Shown here: one piece after another, positions 44,539 through 55,568 of the stretch
How positions within the stretch are numbered: the first letter of the stretch is position 1
Layout of the letters: each line of letters begins with the position of its first letter
Assembly: GCA_031460175.1 (NCBI GenBank)
Contig: JAVKGW010000009.1
Coordinates: forward strand, 18,065-82,064
DNA: 64,000 nt
Origin: Armatimonadota bacterium
Lineage (GTDB): Bacteria > Sysuimicrobiota > Sysuimicrobiia > Sysuimicrobiales > Sysuimicrobiaceae
Direction of reading: 5' to 3'
Translations under genes and position numbers: made by a program
Notes under the pieces: generated by a model
Told to the model about the DNA's origin: nothing
Databases searched by the model: none
Seen by the model: only the letters and a program-made list of their open reading frames with translations

Positions 44539-45108
44539 ATGGGCCGGTTGGTTTCGGAGGTTCTGCGCACGTTTGGATTGCGGGTTCACGAGGCCCGCAC
44601 GTCCGCGGGCCTCTCGCAGAGGGCGCTCGCCCGGCTGCTGGGGCTCCGGAGTGCCGTGGCGGTGGGCGACTGGGAACGGCAGAAGGCCTTTCCCAAGTTC
44701 CTCACCTTCCTCCGGCTGTGCGAGGTCCTCAATCGGCCTCCCGCGTACTTCCTGGAGGGCTACACGGAGGCCCCGGCGCAGGAGGGAACGGTGGAGGCGC
44801 TGGAGCGCCTGGAGGCCAAGCTGCACCAGCGTCACCTGGAGCTCATCCACCGGCTGGAGCAGTTGCCCGCGGAGATCAGCGGGTGCATCCCTCCCGACGA
44901 AATCCTCTCCTTCCTGGAGAAGATGGACTTCGAGCGGGACGTGCTCCCGCACCTTCCCCTCGATCTCCGCGGCGCCCTCCGGGCCCGGAAGCTCCCTCCC
45001 GAGTTCGAGGAGGCCGCGTACAGCATCGCCCGCAACGCCGCTTGGCACGCCTGGGAGGTGACCCGCGAAGGGGTCCGGGAGTGGGTCCGGAAGCGAAGAA
45101 GGGGATGA
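44539..45108 (+). CDS. XRE-family helix-turn-helix regulator
   Basis: The protein has 189 residues. The HTH is at about 12-70 (VHEARTSAGLSQRALARLLG, then AVAVGDWERQKAFPKFLTFL). After a linker, the C-terminal region (about 85-180) is helical and acidic/basic with no enzyme motif. Upstream are an extended -10 and a dyad suited to autoregulation. The gene ends directly at a large inverted repeat. Targets are unknown; the divergent zinc-finger/SLH operon is the natural candidate. Confidence 0.85.
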   Translation: MGRLVSEVLRTFGLRVHEARTSAGLSQRALARLLGLRSAVAVGDWERQKAFPKFLTFLRLCEVLNRPPAYFLEGYTEAPAQEGTVEALERLEAKLHQRHLELIHRLEQLPAEISGCIPPDEILSFLEKMDFERDVLPHLPLDLRGALRARKLPPEFEEAAYSIARNAAWHAWEVTREGVREWVRKRRRG

Positions 45109-45192
45109 AAGACGTCAGCGGCCGCGCTTCCAAAGTGACCTCGGTCGGTTCCCCGGCCTCGACCCCTCTGGATCGCTTGCCGCTGACGTCTT
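45109..45192. terminator. Large inverted repeat between convergent genes (probable bidirectional terminator)
   Basis: AAGACGTCAGCGGC (45109-45122) and GCCGCTGACGTCTT (45179-45192) are perfect 14-bp complements around a 56-nt loop. The loop itself contains a shorter GGTCG/CGACC pairing. The repeat starts at the base after the XRE stop codon, and CCTTTT follows the second arm. A terminator serving both convergent genes (XRE plus, DUF402 minus) is the simplest reading. The long loop is unusual, so a small structured RNA or MITE-like element remains possible. Confidence 0.55.
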
Positions 45193-45258
45193 CCTTTTAC
45201 CACAGATCCACCGTGGAGAGCAATGGGGATCGTGTGTTCGCCAGAAGAGTTCCGTCCT

Positions 45259-45735
45259 CTAGGGGAGGAGCAGGCGACGCGTGGCGGTGGTCACCTCTTC
45301 CACGATGGAGGGCCAACGGTTGAGAACCTCGGCCAGGGCCTGTCGGGCCCTGGTTCTCAGGGGTTCTGGGAGATCCTCCATCTCCTCCTCGTCCAGTACC
45401 TTCGGCTCGGCGCCCGGCCGGATAAGCACGTCCACCGCGAGGTCAAGCCAGGCGATGCGATCCGCCTCCAGGTGCACCTCCCCACTCAGGTTGATGTAGC
45501 ACCCGATGGATTCCCCGTGCGGCGTGATCCAGTGGTAGACGTTGTAGGGGCGGTCTGCCCAGAAATGGCCGTAGGTGACCGTGCCGGATTCCAGCGGGAG
45601 GTCGTCCACCTGCCGGGGGTGCGTGATCACGTATCGGAGCACCACGTGGGCTCCCTCCCGGAGAACCAGCTCACACCGGAACACCTCCTCCCGACCGTCC
45701 GGCCGCCGCTTGATCTCCAGAAACGGGGCTCCCAT
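45259..45735 (-). CDS. DUF402-domain protein
   Basis: The protein has 158 residues. The DUF402 core is clear: YNVYHWITPHGESIGCYINL, then LDLAVDVLIRPGAEPKVLDEEE. Members include nucleoside di/triphosphatases and FomD-like cyclic-nucleotide-phosphonate hydrolases that bind two divalent metals through Asp/Glu residues like those in the DLAVD and VLDEEE segments. It is a single-gene unit, convergent with XRE and divergent from hpf. Confidence 0.8.
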   Translation of the reverse strand: MGAPFLEIKRRPDGREEVFRCELVLREGAHVVLRYVITHPRQVDDLPLESGTVTYGHFWADRPYNVYHWITPHGESIGCYINLSGEVHLEADRIAWLDLAVDVLIRPGAEPKVLDEEEMEDLPEPLRTRARQALAEVLNRWPSIVEEVTTATRRLLLP

Positions 45736-45781
45736 GATGCCGGCCCCCGGTCTCTTCGACGTTCCGGGCGCGGACTCCTAG

Positions 45782-45787
45782 TACAAT
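45782..45787 (+). promoter_or_regulatory. Candidate -10 (TACAAT) for the hpf-secA-prfB transcription unit
   Basis: TACAAT (5 of 6 matches) in the 140-bp gap upstream of hpf, 89 bp before its start codon. A TTCGAC hexamer lies 21 bp upstream, too far for a standard spacer. Low confidence. Confidence 0.35.
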
Positions 45788-45875
45788 GGGGATACCCGGA
45801 CTCATCCCCGGGCCTTCGGAGAAAGCCGGGGTTGCCGGAGATGGCGGGAGGGAGATCCATCAGTGGGAGTGTCCG

Positions 45876-46439
45876 ATGAACATCGTCCTCACAGCCAAGA
45901 ACGTGACCCTCAATGAACACCTGCGCCGATATGCGACGAGGAAGATCGAACGGCTGAGCCGGTTCTTCGACCACGTTCAGGAGGCGAAGGTGGTCCTGCG
46001 GACCGGCCGGGACAGGAACCAGGGACACGAATCCCTCGTGGAGGTCACGGTATACGGCGACGGGTTTGTGCTGCGGGGAGAGGAGGCCGCCCCGGACTTT
46101 TTCGCGGCCGTGGACCTGGTGGCCGAGAAGCTGGAACGGCAGATCCAGAAAGTGCGGGACCGTTGGATCCATAAGCGCCGTCTGGACGAGGCCCGCCGGC
46201 AGCGCCAGGAGGAGGCGGAGGCGGCCCGGGAGCGGGAGGCCGAGGGCTTGTCGGAAAGCCTCCCTCGGATCGTGCGCCGCAAGCAGCTCCCCACCAAACC
46301 CATGACGGAGGAGGAGGCCGTCATCCAGATGGAGCTGCTGGGCCACAGCTTCTTCGTGTACCGGGACGCGGGCACGGGGAGCGTTCGGGTGCTGTACCGC
46401 CGGCGGGACGGCCAGCTGGGCCTCCTCGAGGTGGAATGA
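45876..46439 (+). CDS. hpf: Ribosome hibernation promoting factor, long form
   Basis: The protein has 187 residues from ATG 45876 (GGGAG upstream); the frame extends upstream without support. The N-terminal HPF/YfiA domain (1-105) has [20 protein letters not shown] and [13 protein letters not shown]. The C-terminal dimerisation domain (about 130-187) has [20 protein letters not shown] and [20 protein letters not shown]. The long form makes 100S ribosome dimers in stationary phase. The hpf-(DUF3048)-secA-prfB order is Bacillota-like. Confidence 0.95.
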   Translation: MNIVLTAKNVTLNEHLRRYATRKIERLSRFFDHVQEAKVVLRTGRDRNQGHESLVEVTVYGDGFVLRGEEAAPDFFAAVDLVAEKLERQIQKVRDRWIHKRRLDEARRQRQEEAEAAREREAEGLSESLPRIVRRKQLPTKPMTEEEAVIQMELLGHSFFVYRDAGTGSVRVLYRRRDGQLGLLEVE

Positions 46440-47461
46440 GACGGATGGCGTGGGCCTGTGCGTGGGCCGTGATCCTCGCGGGATGCACGGTCCGGCCCGA
46501 TCTCTCCCGCCTGCCGCCCCTGCGCCTGCGGGCGCCCGGGGAGATGCTCCGGCAGGTGGAGGCGGGCCGCACCCTCTCCGGGAGTCTTGCCACCGCCTGC
46601 GCCTCCAGCCCCGGCCGGCGGTTGGTGGGGGTGGTGGTGGACAACGATCCGCATGCGCGCCCGCAGAGCGGGCTGAGCTTTGCGTGCCTCGTCTACGAGA
46701 TCCCCACGGAGGCCCGGATCCCCCGGCTCCTCGCGGTGTTCAACGGCCAGGAGCCGGCCCGGGTGGGGCCCGTGCGCAGCGTGCGGCCCGCGTTTTTGGA
46801 GATCGCCCAGGAGCTGGACGCCGTGGTGGCCCACGCGGGGCAGAGCCTTCCCGCCTTCCAGTGGATCCGTGCCCACCGCTATCCCGTGATCAACGAGTTC
46901 TGGACCCCACAGCCCTTCTGGCGCACCCGGGACCGTCGTATGCCCCACAACCTCTACGGATCCGTCCCCCGGATCCGGGAGGCCATGCGGCGCCGAGGCT
47001 ACGAGCGTCCCACGGAGCCGCTGCGTCCCGCGTCCCTCTCCTACATCGACCCCCAGGGTCCTCCCGCAGGCCACATCCGGATCGGGTTTTCGGCCCCCTT
47101 CCGCGCGGAGTTCACCTATCGGGATGGCCGCTACCTGCGTGCCACGGGAGGCCGACCGCACCTGGATGCCCTTACGGGGAGACCGGCCTTCGCCCGGGCC
47201 GTGATCGTGCAGTTCGTGCCGTGGCGGGGATGGCGGTCCGGGAAGGTGGACGTCTCGGAAGTCGGAGTGGTGGGGGAGGGTCGGGCCCTGGTGTTCGCCT
47301 ACGGGCAGGTGGTGGAGGGTCGCTGGCACAAGCCCTCCGAGGCCTCCCTCACGGCCTTCACGGACGCTCAGGGCCGGGGTCTCCGACTCCCATCCGGCCC
47401 CGTCTGGGTGGTCCTGGCCCCCCTCGGCACCCTCGTGACCTACGCCCCCGCGGGGCCCTGA
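46436..47461 (+). CDS. DUF3048-domain lipoprotein (YerB-like)
   Basis: The protein has 341 residues. The N-terminus is a lipoprotein signal with lipobox ILAGC (Cys about residue 17). [37 protein letters not shown] and [14 protein letters not shown] are DUF3048 features. The C-terminal [19 protein letters not shown] and WVVLAP match the DUF3048_C region. It should be anchored on the outer face of the membrane. The start overlaps the hpf stop, and the gene is inserted between hpf and secA. Function unknown. Confidence 0.85.
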   Translation: MRRMAWACAWAVILAGCTVRPDLSRLPPLRLRAPGEMLRQVEAGRTLSGSLATACASSPGRRLVGVVVDNDPHARPQSGLSFACLVYEIPTEARIPRLLAVFNGQEPARVGPVRSVRPAFLEIAQELDAVVAHAGQSLPAFQWIRAHRYPVINEFWTPQPFWRTRDRRMPHNLYGSVPRIREAMRRRGYERPTEPLRPASLSYIDPQGPPAGHIRIGFSAPFRAEFTYRDGRYLRATGGRPHLDALTGRPAFARAVIVQFVPWRGWRSGKVDVSEVGVVGEGRALVFAYGQVVEGRWHKPSEASLTAFTDAQGRGLRLPSGPVWVVLAPLGTLVTYAPAGP

Positions 47462-47489
47462 GGGGAACCCTGGCTCGGGAGCGCCGGTT

Positions 47490-47495
47490 TATACT
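47490..47495 (+). promoter_or_regulatory. Candidate -10 (TATACT) before secA
   Basis: TATACT (5 of 6 matches) lies 19 bp before the secA start and 5 bp before its GGAGGAGAG ribosome site. No -35 hexamer is seen, so this may only be a secondary promoter. Confidence 0.3.
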
Positions 47496-47514
47496 GCTGG
47501 AGGAGAGTGCGTCC

Positions 47515-50178
<2,664 letters not shown>

Positions 50179-50250
50179 CCCCCTCGCCCCGGTTTTCGGT
50201 TTTGCGGTGATCCCGCAACGGATACCATGGTCGTGAAGAGGTGAGAAGGG

Positions 50251-51376
50251 ATGACGTATGCCACCGTGGACGAGCTGCGGGCCCGGGTCGGTGAGGACCT
50301 GGCGCGACTCCGGGAAATCGGAGGGCACCTTTGACCTGGATCGCATCCGGCGCCGCATCCAGGAACTGGAGGAGGCGGGTGCCCGGCCCGAGGTGTGGTC
50401 GGATCCGGTCCGGGCCCGGGAGGTGGGTCGGGAGCTGGGGCGCCTCCGCTCGCAGCTCGTGGCCTTCGAGACCCTGGAGCGAGGCCTGGAGGACCTGGAG
50501 GAGTTGCTGACCCGAGGCCCGGAGGACCCGGAGGAGCTCGACCTCCTGCGGGAGGAGGCGGAGGCCCTGCACGCCCGCCTGGAGCGTCTGGAGATCGAGA
50601 CCCTGCTCTCGGGTGAACACGACCCGTCCAACGCCATCCTCTCGGTCCATGCGGGCGCGGGCGGTACGGATTCCCAGGACTGGGCGGAGATGCTCCTGCG
50701 GATGTACCTGCGGTGGGCTGCCTCCAAGGGCTACGACTCCCAGGTGGTGGACCTCTCTCCCGGCGAGGAGGCGGGGATCAAGAGCGCCACGGTGATGGTG
50801 CGGGGGCCGTATGCCTACGGATACCTGAAGGCGGAGCGGGGGACGCATCGCCTTGTGCGCATCTCGCCCTTCGATGCCGCCCACCGGCGCCACACCTCCT
50901 TCGCCCTGGTGGAGGTGCTGCCGGAAGTGGAGCCCATCGAGGTGGACATCCGACCGGAGGAACTCCGGGTGGAGACCTTCCGGGCGCGGGGGGCGGGAGG
51001 CCAGAACGTGAACAAGGTGGAGACCGCGGTCCGCATCACGCACCTGCCCACGGGGATCGTGGTGCAGTGCCAGAACGAGCGCAGCCAGCACGCCAACCGG
51101 GAGACGGCCCTGCGCCTCTTGGCCGCCCGTCTGTACGAGCACTACCGGCGGGAGCAGGAAAAGAAACTGCAGCAGCTGCGGGGAGAGTACCGGGAGGCCT
51201 CCTGGGGGAACCAGATCCGGTCGTACGTGCTGCACCCCTACACCCTGGTGAAGGATCACCGCACGGGCATGGAGACGGGGAACGTGCAGGCGGTGCTCGA
51301 GGGCGAGCTGGACCCCTTCATCTACGCGTACCTCCGGGCTCAGGCGGCCGCGAACCGGGTGCGGGCGGGAGGGTAG
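50251..51376 (+). CDS. prfB: Peptide chain release factor 2, expressed by programmed +1 frameshift
   Basis: Frame 1 runs from ATG 50251 for 27 codons to an in-frame TGA at 50332-50334. Skipping T332 joins it to the main frame at GAC 50333, giving 374 residues. The SPF stop-codon recognition tripeptide ([11 protein letters not shown]) and the catalytic GGQ loop ([18 protein letters not shown]) identify RF2, which reads UGA and UAA. Upstream AGAAGGG serves as ribosome site. The frameshift provides autoregulation: low RF2 lets the ribosome shift at its own UGA. Confidence 0.97.
50321..50335 (+). promoter_or_regulatory. prfB programmed +1 frameshift site
   Basis: GAGGGCACCTTTGAC contains the Shine-Dalgarno-like (G)GAGGG and the slippery CTT followed by TGA and C, with 3 nt between the two. 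This is the same layout as the well-studied E. coli prfB site (AGGGGG-UAU-CUU-UGA-C). The zero frame stops at TGA 50332-50334; the +1 frame continues as release factor 2. Confidence 0.95.
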
Positions 51377-51379
51377 CGG

Positions 51380-53404
51380 GTGCGGGTGCTCGCGCTCCTG
51401 ACCCTGCTCGGGATCCTAGCCTCCCTAGCGGTGGCCTGGGAGCGTCACGGGGTGGAGGCCTCCTACCGCACCGTGGAAGTGGTGGCGGACTCCGAGAGCT
51501 GGCAGCTTCTGGCCCGACGGGAGGGCGTGGAGGAAGTCGAGCTCTGGCGGGCCCTGCGGGAGGCCGGGGTGACCAGCGTGGCGGTATACGAGCAGACGCT
51601 GAGGCGCCTGCAGGATGCGGGGCGCATCGCGGTCCTGGACGGCCCGGAGCTGCGTGCGCAGGCACGGAGCGGGCGCCTCCCATCTGCCCTGGTCCCCCTG
51701 ACCCGCCGGCCGGACGTCCTGCGGGCCGTGTACGCCCTGCCCCTCGATCCGGAAGCGGCCGCCCTGGTGGTGCAGGGCTTCCGGAACGCCCTGGGGGACC
51801 ACCGGGTCCGTGCCGTGCTCCGGGATCCCCCCGTGTACGAGGTCCTCGGGTGGCGCAAGGACCTGGAGGAGATCGGGCTTGGGTTTTCGCCCGCGGAGGT
51901 CCGGCGCTGGGAGCAGAGGGGGTTTCGGGTGGTCCTCCGCCCCCGGAACGTGCGGACCCTGGACGCGGAACGCCTGCGAGAAAGGGTCCGGGCGTACGGG
52001 AGAGTGGGGCGCGGTCTCACCTTCATCTTCGAGGGCGTAGAGGTCCTGGGATACGAACGCCTGATCCCGCAGGCCGCGGAGGCGCTCCGGGAGATGGGGG
52101 GAATCTACGGCCGGGTGGAGGTCCTCGCCGCGGCCCGCCGGATGCGGGGGGAACAGGCCCTGGCAACCCGCATGAGGCCCCGGGTGGTCCGGGTGTTCAG
52201 CATCGGGCAGGATGAGCTCGACCGCATGGATCCGGAGACGGCCCGGGATCGGTTCCGGCGCGCGGTCCGGGAGCGCAACCTCCGGATCCTCTACGTCCGG
52301 CCCTTCCATTCGGTCCCCGGAGGGGTGGATCCCGTGGCGTACAACCTCCGCTACGTCCGCGAGGTCGTCGCGGACCTGCGGGCCGCCGGTTTCCGGCTCG
52401 GTCCTGCACCCCCTCTCCCCGTGCCGCGGCTTCCGCGCTTCCTCCTGTACGGATCGGTCCTGGGAGCCCTCAGCGCGGGCATCCTGTTCGTAGGGGCCCT
52501 GACCCGCAACGCCCTTTCCCCCATTCCGGCGGTGGTCCTGGCAGGCGTGGGAGGGGTGGTCCTGCTGGGGCTGGGCCAGATCTCCGAGGTGTGGATGCGG
52601 AAACTGGTGTCCTTGCTCGGGGCGGTGGTCATCCCGCCCCTCGCGGTCCACGCGGGCATCCCCCGGGGCGCGTCCCGGACGCTTGGCGGGGGCCGCGTGC
52701 TGTTGGAAGCCGGGGCCCGGCTGTGGCTCATCTCCCTGGGATCCACCGCGGGAGGATTTCTGGTGGCCGCGCTGCTCACGGACTGGCCCTTCCTAATGGC
52801 GTTCGAGGTCTTCTTCGGGGTGAAGATCGCCGCCATCCTCCCCCTGATCCTGGTCCTGCTGCTGGAACTCGCGGAGCACAAGGCCCCCTCGGGGGATCCT
52901 CCGTGGCAGAGGCTGTGGCGGGCCCTGGACCGGCCCCTCTCCCTCCGAACGGCTTTGGCCCTGGTGGTGCTGGGAAGCGCGGGCCTGCTGTTGCTGCTGC
53001 GCACCGGCAACGTGAGCCTGCCCATGCTGAGCCTGGAAGAGCGGTTGCGAACCGCGCTGGAGGAGACCCTGGTGGCCCGGCCCCGCACGAAGGAGTACTT
53101 GGTGGGCCACCCCGCGCTGCTCCTGGGCATCGCTGCGTATCTCGTGGGCGCGCCACGGTGGGGCCTGCCCCTGGTCGTCGCGGGAACCATCGGGCAGGCG
53201 GGACTCGTGAACTCCTTCGCCCACCTCCACACCCCGGTCCTCTACACCGTGTGGCGCACCGCCAACGGCCTCGTGCTGGGGACCCTGGTCGGCACGGTGG
53301 CGTGGACGGTAGGGTGGATCCTCCTCAGGACCCAGGGGCTTCTCCCGGCTCCCGGGCACCCCACGGTTCCGCGGGCCGCGATCCGCGAAGAGATCTCCCC
53401 CTAG
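51380..53404 (+). CDS. DUF5693-family membrane protein
   Basis: The protein has 674 residues from a GTG start, 3 bp after prfB. An N-terminal signal/anchor (VLALLTLLGILASLAVA) precedes a soluble domain (about 25-345). The C-terminal half (about 350-650) has roughly eight hydrophobic segments. Similar proteins precede csaB and wecG/tagA in Bacillota, so a role in cell-wall polysaccharide assembly or export is inferred from neighbourhood. No enzyme motif was recognised. Confidence 0.8.
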   Translation: MRVLALLTLLGILASLAVAWERHGVEASYRTVEVVADSESWQLLARREGVEEVELWRALREAGVTSVAVYEQTLRRLQDAGRIAVLDGPELRAQARSGRLPSALVPLTRRPDVLRAVYALPLDPEAAALVVQGFRNALGDHRVRAVLRDPPVYEVLGWRKDLEEIGLGFSPAEVRRWEQRGFRVVLRPRNVRTLDAERLRERVRAYGRVGRGLTFIFEGVEVLGYERLIPQAAEALREMGGIYGRVEVLAAARRMRGEQALATRMRPRVVRVFSIGQDELDRMDPETARDRFRRAVRERNLRILYVRPFHSVPGGVDPVAYNLRYVREVVADLRAAGFRLGPAPPLPVPRLPRFLLYGSVLGALSAGILFVGALTRNALSPIPAVVLAGVGGVVLLGLGQISEVWMRKLVSLLGAVVIPPLAVHAGIPRGASRTLGGGRVLLEAGARLWLISLGSTAGGFLVAALLTDWPFLMAFEVFFGVKIAAILPLILVLLLELAEHKAPSGDPPWQRLWRALDRPLSLRTALALVVLGSAGLLLLLRTGNVSLPMLSLEERLRTALEETLVARPRTKEYLVGHPALLLGIAAYLVGAPRWGLPLVVAGTIGQAGLVNSFAHLHTPVLYTVWRTANGLVLGTLVGTVAWTVGWILLRTQGLLPAPGHPTVPRAAIREEISP

Positions 53405-53407
53405 CCC

Positions 53408-54454
53408 ATGCGGGCGGTGGTCCTGGGCTACTACGGCTTCGGCAACGTGGGAGATGAGGCGGTGCTGTGGGCCATGCGCCAGCACCTGCAGGAGGTCCTT
53501 CCAGGCCTCCGTCTCTGTGTGCTCTCCGCGGATCCCGAGGCCACGGCCGCCCTGCACGGCACGGAGAGCGTCTCGCGCACGGATCTCAAAAGGGTGCGGC
53601 GGGCCATGCGGGAGAGTACGGTGATCCTGAGCGGCGGGGGCAGCCTCTTCCAGGACGCCACCAGCTGGCGGAGTCCGCTCTACTACGGGTGGTTGCACGA
53701 GCTCGCCGCCCGAGAGCGCCGGCCTCTGGTGGTGTATGCACAGGGTGTAGGGCCTCTCCGGCGGAGCCTCAGCCGGTGGGTGACCCGGCGGGCCATGCAG
53801 CACGCCGCGCGCCTCACGGTGCGGGACGCCCTCTCCGCCCGGCTCCTGGCGGGGCTCGGCGTGCGGGCCCCCGTCGAGGTGGTGTGCGACCCCGTGCTCG
53901 GATTGCCCTTCCCCGAACCCATAGACCGTTCCCCGTGGGTCGGCGTCTCCCTCCGCCCCTGGCCGGGGATGTCCCTGGACCCCGTCCTGGAGACCACCGG
54001 AAGGATTCGGGAGCAGATCGGAGTCCCGGTCCGGGTGGTGTGCTTCCACGAGACCCGGGATCGGGAGGTGAACGAGGCGGTGGCCCACCGGGTGCGGGCG
54101 GAGGAGCTCGTGGTGGTCCGGACGCCCCAGGAGGCCTGGCGGGCGTTCTGCGGCGCGGGCCTCGTGGTGGCCATGCGGCTTCATGCTCTCCTCTTCGCGG
54201 CTCTGGCGGGTGCCGTCCCCGTGGGCATCGCGTACGATCCGAAGGTCCAGGCCCTCGCGGACTACCTTCCCGGCGTGGAGGTGGTTTCCTTGGAGGACCT
54301 CCGCCGCGGCGCTCTGCAGGCGGCCGTGGAACGCGCGTGGGCGGCTCGGGAGTCCAAGGTGAGGCAATTGCGGAGGGCCATTTCTTCGCTCTCGGACCGG
54401 GCGCGGGCACCGGCCCGGACGGTCGCTGCCCTGGTGGGCGGCGTGCCCTCGTAG
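53408..54454 (+). CDS. csaB: Polysaccharide pyruvyl transferase CsaB
   Basis: The protein has 348 residues. VVLGYYGFGNVGDEAVLWAM at the N-terminus, the ILSGGGSLFQDATS loop and the VVAMRLHALLFAALAGAVPV segment near the C-terminus are CsaB family motifs. CsaB adds pyruvate ketals to secondary cell-wall polymer, creating the anchor for SLH domains. An SLH-domain protein is encoded in this window at 41892-43739, which supports this role. Confidence 0.93.
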   Translation: MRAVVLGYYGFGNVGDEAVLWAMRQHLQEVLPGLRLCVLSADPEATAALHGTESVSRTDLKRVRRAMRESTVILSGGGSLFQDATSWRSPLYYGWLHELAARERRPLVVYAQGVGPLRRSLSRWVTRRAMQHAARLTVRDALSARLLAGLGVRAPVEVVCDPVLGLPFPEPIDRSPWVGVSLRPWPGMSLDPVLETTGRIREQIGVPVRVVCFHETRDREVNEAVAHRVRAEELVVVRTPQEAWRAFCGAGLVVAMRLHALLFAALAGAVPVGIAYDPKVQALADYLPGVEVVSLEDLRRGALQAAVERAWAARESKVRQLRRAISSLSDRARAPARTVAALVGGVPS

Positions 54455-54460
54455 GGACGG

Positions 54461-55231
54461 ATGGACGGGCGGGTTTGGATCCTCGGGGTTCCCTTCGATC
54501 CCGTGGATCTGAGGGGCGCGGTGGAGGCGTGCGTCCGCATGGTGGCGGATGGACGTCCACACCTGGCGGTCACCGCCAATCCCGAGGCGGTGGTCCGGGC
54601 TCAGGACGATCCGGAGTTTGCGGAGGTGCTCCGGCGGGCGGACCTGGTGGTCGCCGACGGGATCGGTGTGGTCTGGGCGTCCCGACGGCTGGGGCGTCCG
54701 CTTCCGGTGCGGGTCCCCGGCATCGAGCTCATGGAGGCCCTGTGTGCCCGTGCGGCGCACGAGGGGCTGCGGGTGTTCCTCCTGGGCGGCTCGGAGGGGG
54801 TGGCGGAGCAGGCGGCCCAAACCCTGATGCGGCGCCACCCAGGCCTATGCATCGCGGGCACCCACCACGGGTACTTCACGGAGGACGAACCGGTGGTGGA
54901 TCGGATCGCGGGCGCCCGCGCGGACCTGCTGTTCGCGGGGATGGGGATGCCCCGACAGGAGAAGTGGTTGAGCCGCCATCTCTCGGACCTGGGGGTGAGG
55001 CTGGCCATGGGGGTAGGCGGGAGCCTGGATGTGCTCGCGGGCCGGGTCCGGCGGGCACCGGGCTTCGTGCAGCGGGTGCACCTGGAGTGGCTGTACCGGC
55101 TCCTGCGGGAGCCCCGCCGGTGGCGCCGCCAGCTCGCCCTGGTGCGCTTCGTCTGGGCGGTCCTCCGGACGGGAGAGGAGAAGATCGGGGGAGGGCGGAA
55201 TACAAACACGCGACATGGCGCACGGGGGTGA
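54461..55231 (+). CDS. WecG/TagA/CpsF-family glycosyltransferase
   Basis: The protein has 256 residues. TANPEAVVRAQDDPEF, VADGIGVVWASRRLG, GMGMPRQEKWL and MGVGGSLDVLAGRVRRAPGF are the family signatures. TagA/WecG transfer ManNAc or ManNAcA to a lipid-linked GlcNAc on the inner membrane face, starting a wall polymer. It follows csaB by 6 bp. Together with DUF5693 they form an envelope-glycan module. Sugar specificity cannot be told. Confidence 0.92.
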   Translation: MDGRVWILGVPFDPVDLRGAVEACVRMVADGRPHLAVTANPEAVVRAQDDPEFAEVLRRADLVVADGIGVVWASRRLGRPLPVRVPGIELMEALCARAAHEGLRVFLLGGSEGVAEQAAQTLMRRHPGLCIAGTHHGYFTEDEPVVDRIAGARADLLFAGMGMPRQEKWLSRHLSDLGVRLAMGVGGSLDVLAGRVRRAPGFVQRVHLEWLYRLLREPRRWRRQLALVRFVWAVLRTGEEKIGGGRNTNTRHGARG

Positions 55232-55235
55232 ACCG

Positions 55236-55538
55236 GTGCCGGAGGTACTGAAGGTCTCTGCGGAATCGAACCCGAAGGCGGTGGCCGGCGCCATCGCGGC
55301 GATCCTGCGGGAGCACGGATCCGTGGAACTGCAGGCGATCGGAGCCGGTGCCGTGAACCAGGCGGTGAAGGCCATCGCGATCGCACGGGGGTTCGTGGCC
55401 CCCAACGGCCTGGAGATCGTGGTGGTCCCCGCCTTCACCAAGGTCCTCATCAACGGGGAGGAGCGAACCGCCATCCGGTTCCTGGTGGAGGCAAGACGGG
55501 CGGGACGGGGGACTGCCCCTCCCGCGGATCGCGCGTAG
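55236..55538 (+). CDS. spoVS: Stage V sporulation protein S (SpoVS)
   Basis: The protein has 100 residues from GTG 55236 (GGGGGTGA four to five bases upstream); ATG 55215 would add seven residues. VLKVSAESNPKAVAGAIAAI, IQAIGAGA-type core (LQAIGAGAVNQAVKAIAIAR) and GEERTAIRFLVEAR are SpoVS hallmarks. SpoVS is an Alba-like small nucleic-acid-binding protein needed for spore coat/cortex formation in Bacillus but also found in non-sporulating lineages, so spore formation is not proven. A C-terminal tail of about 15 residues is extra. Confidence 0.93.
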   Translation: MPEVLKVSAESNPKAVAGAIAAILREHGSVELQAIGAGAVNQAVKAIAIARGFVAPNGLEIVVVPAFTKVLINGEERTAIRFLVEARRAGRGTAPPADRA

Positions 55539-55568
55539 AGCCGCCGCGGCGTGGTAGGATCGGTAGGG

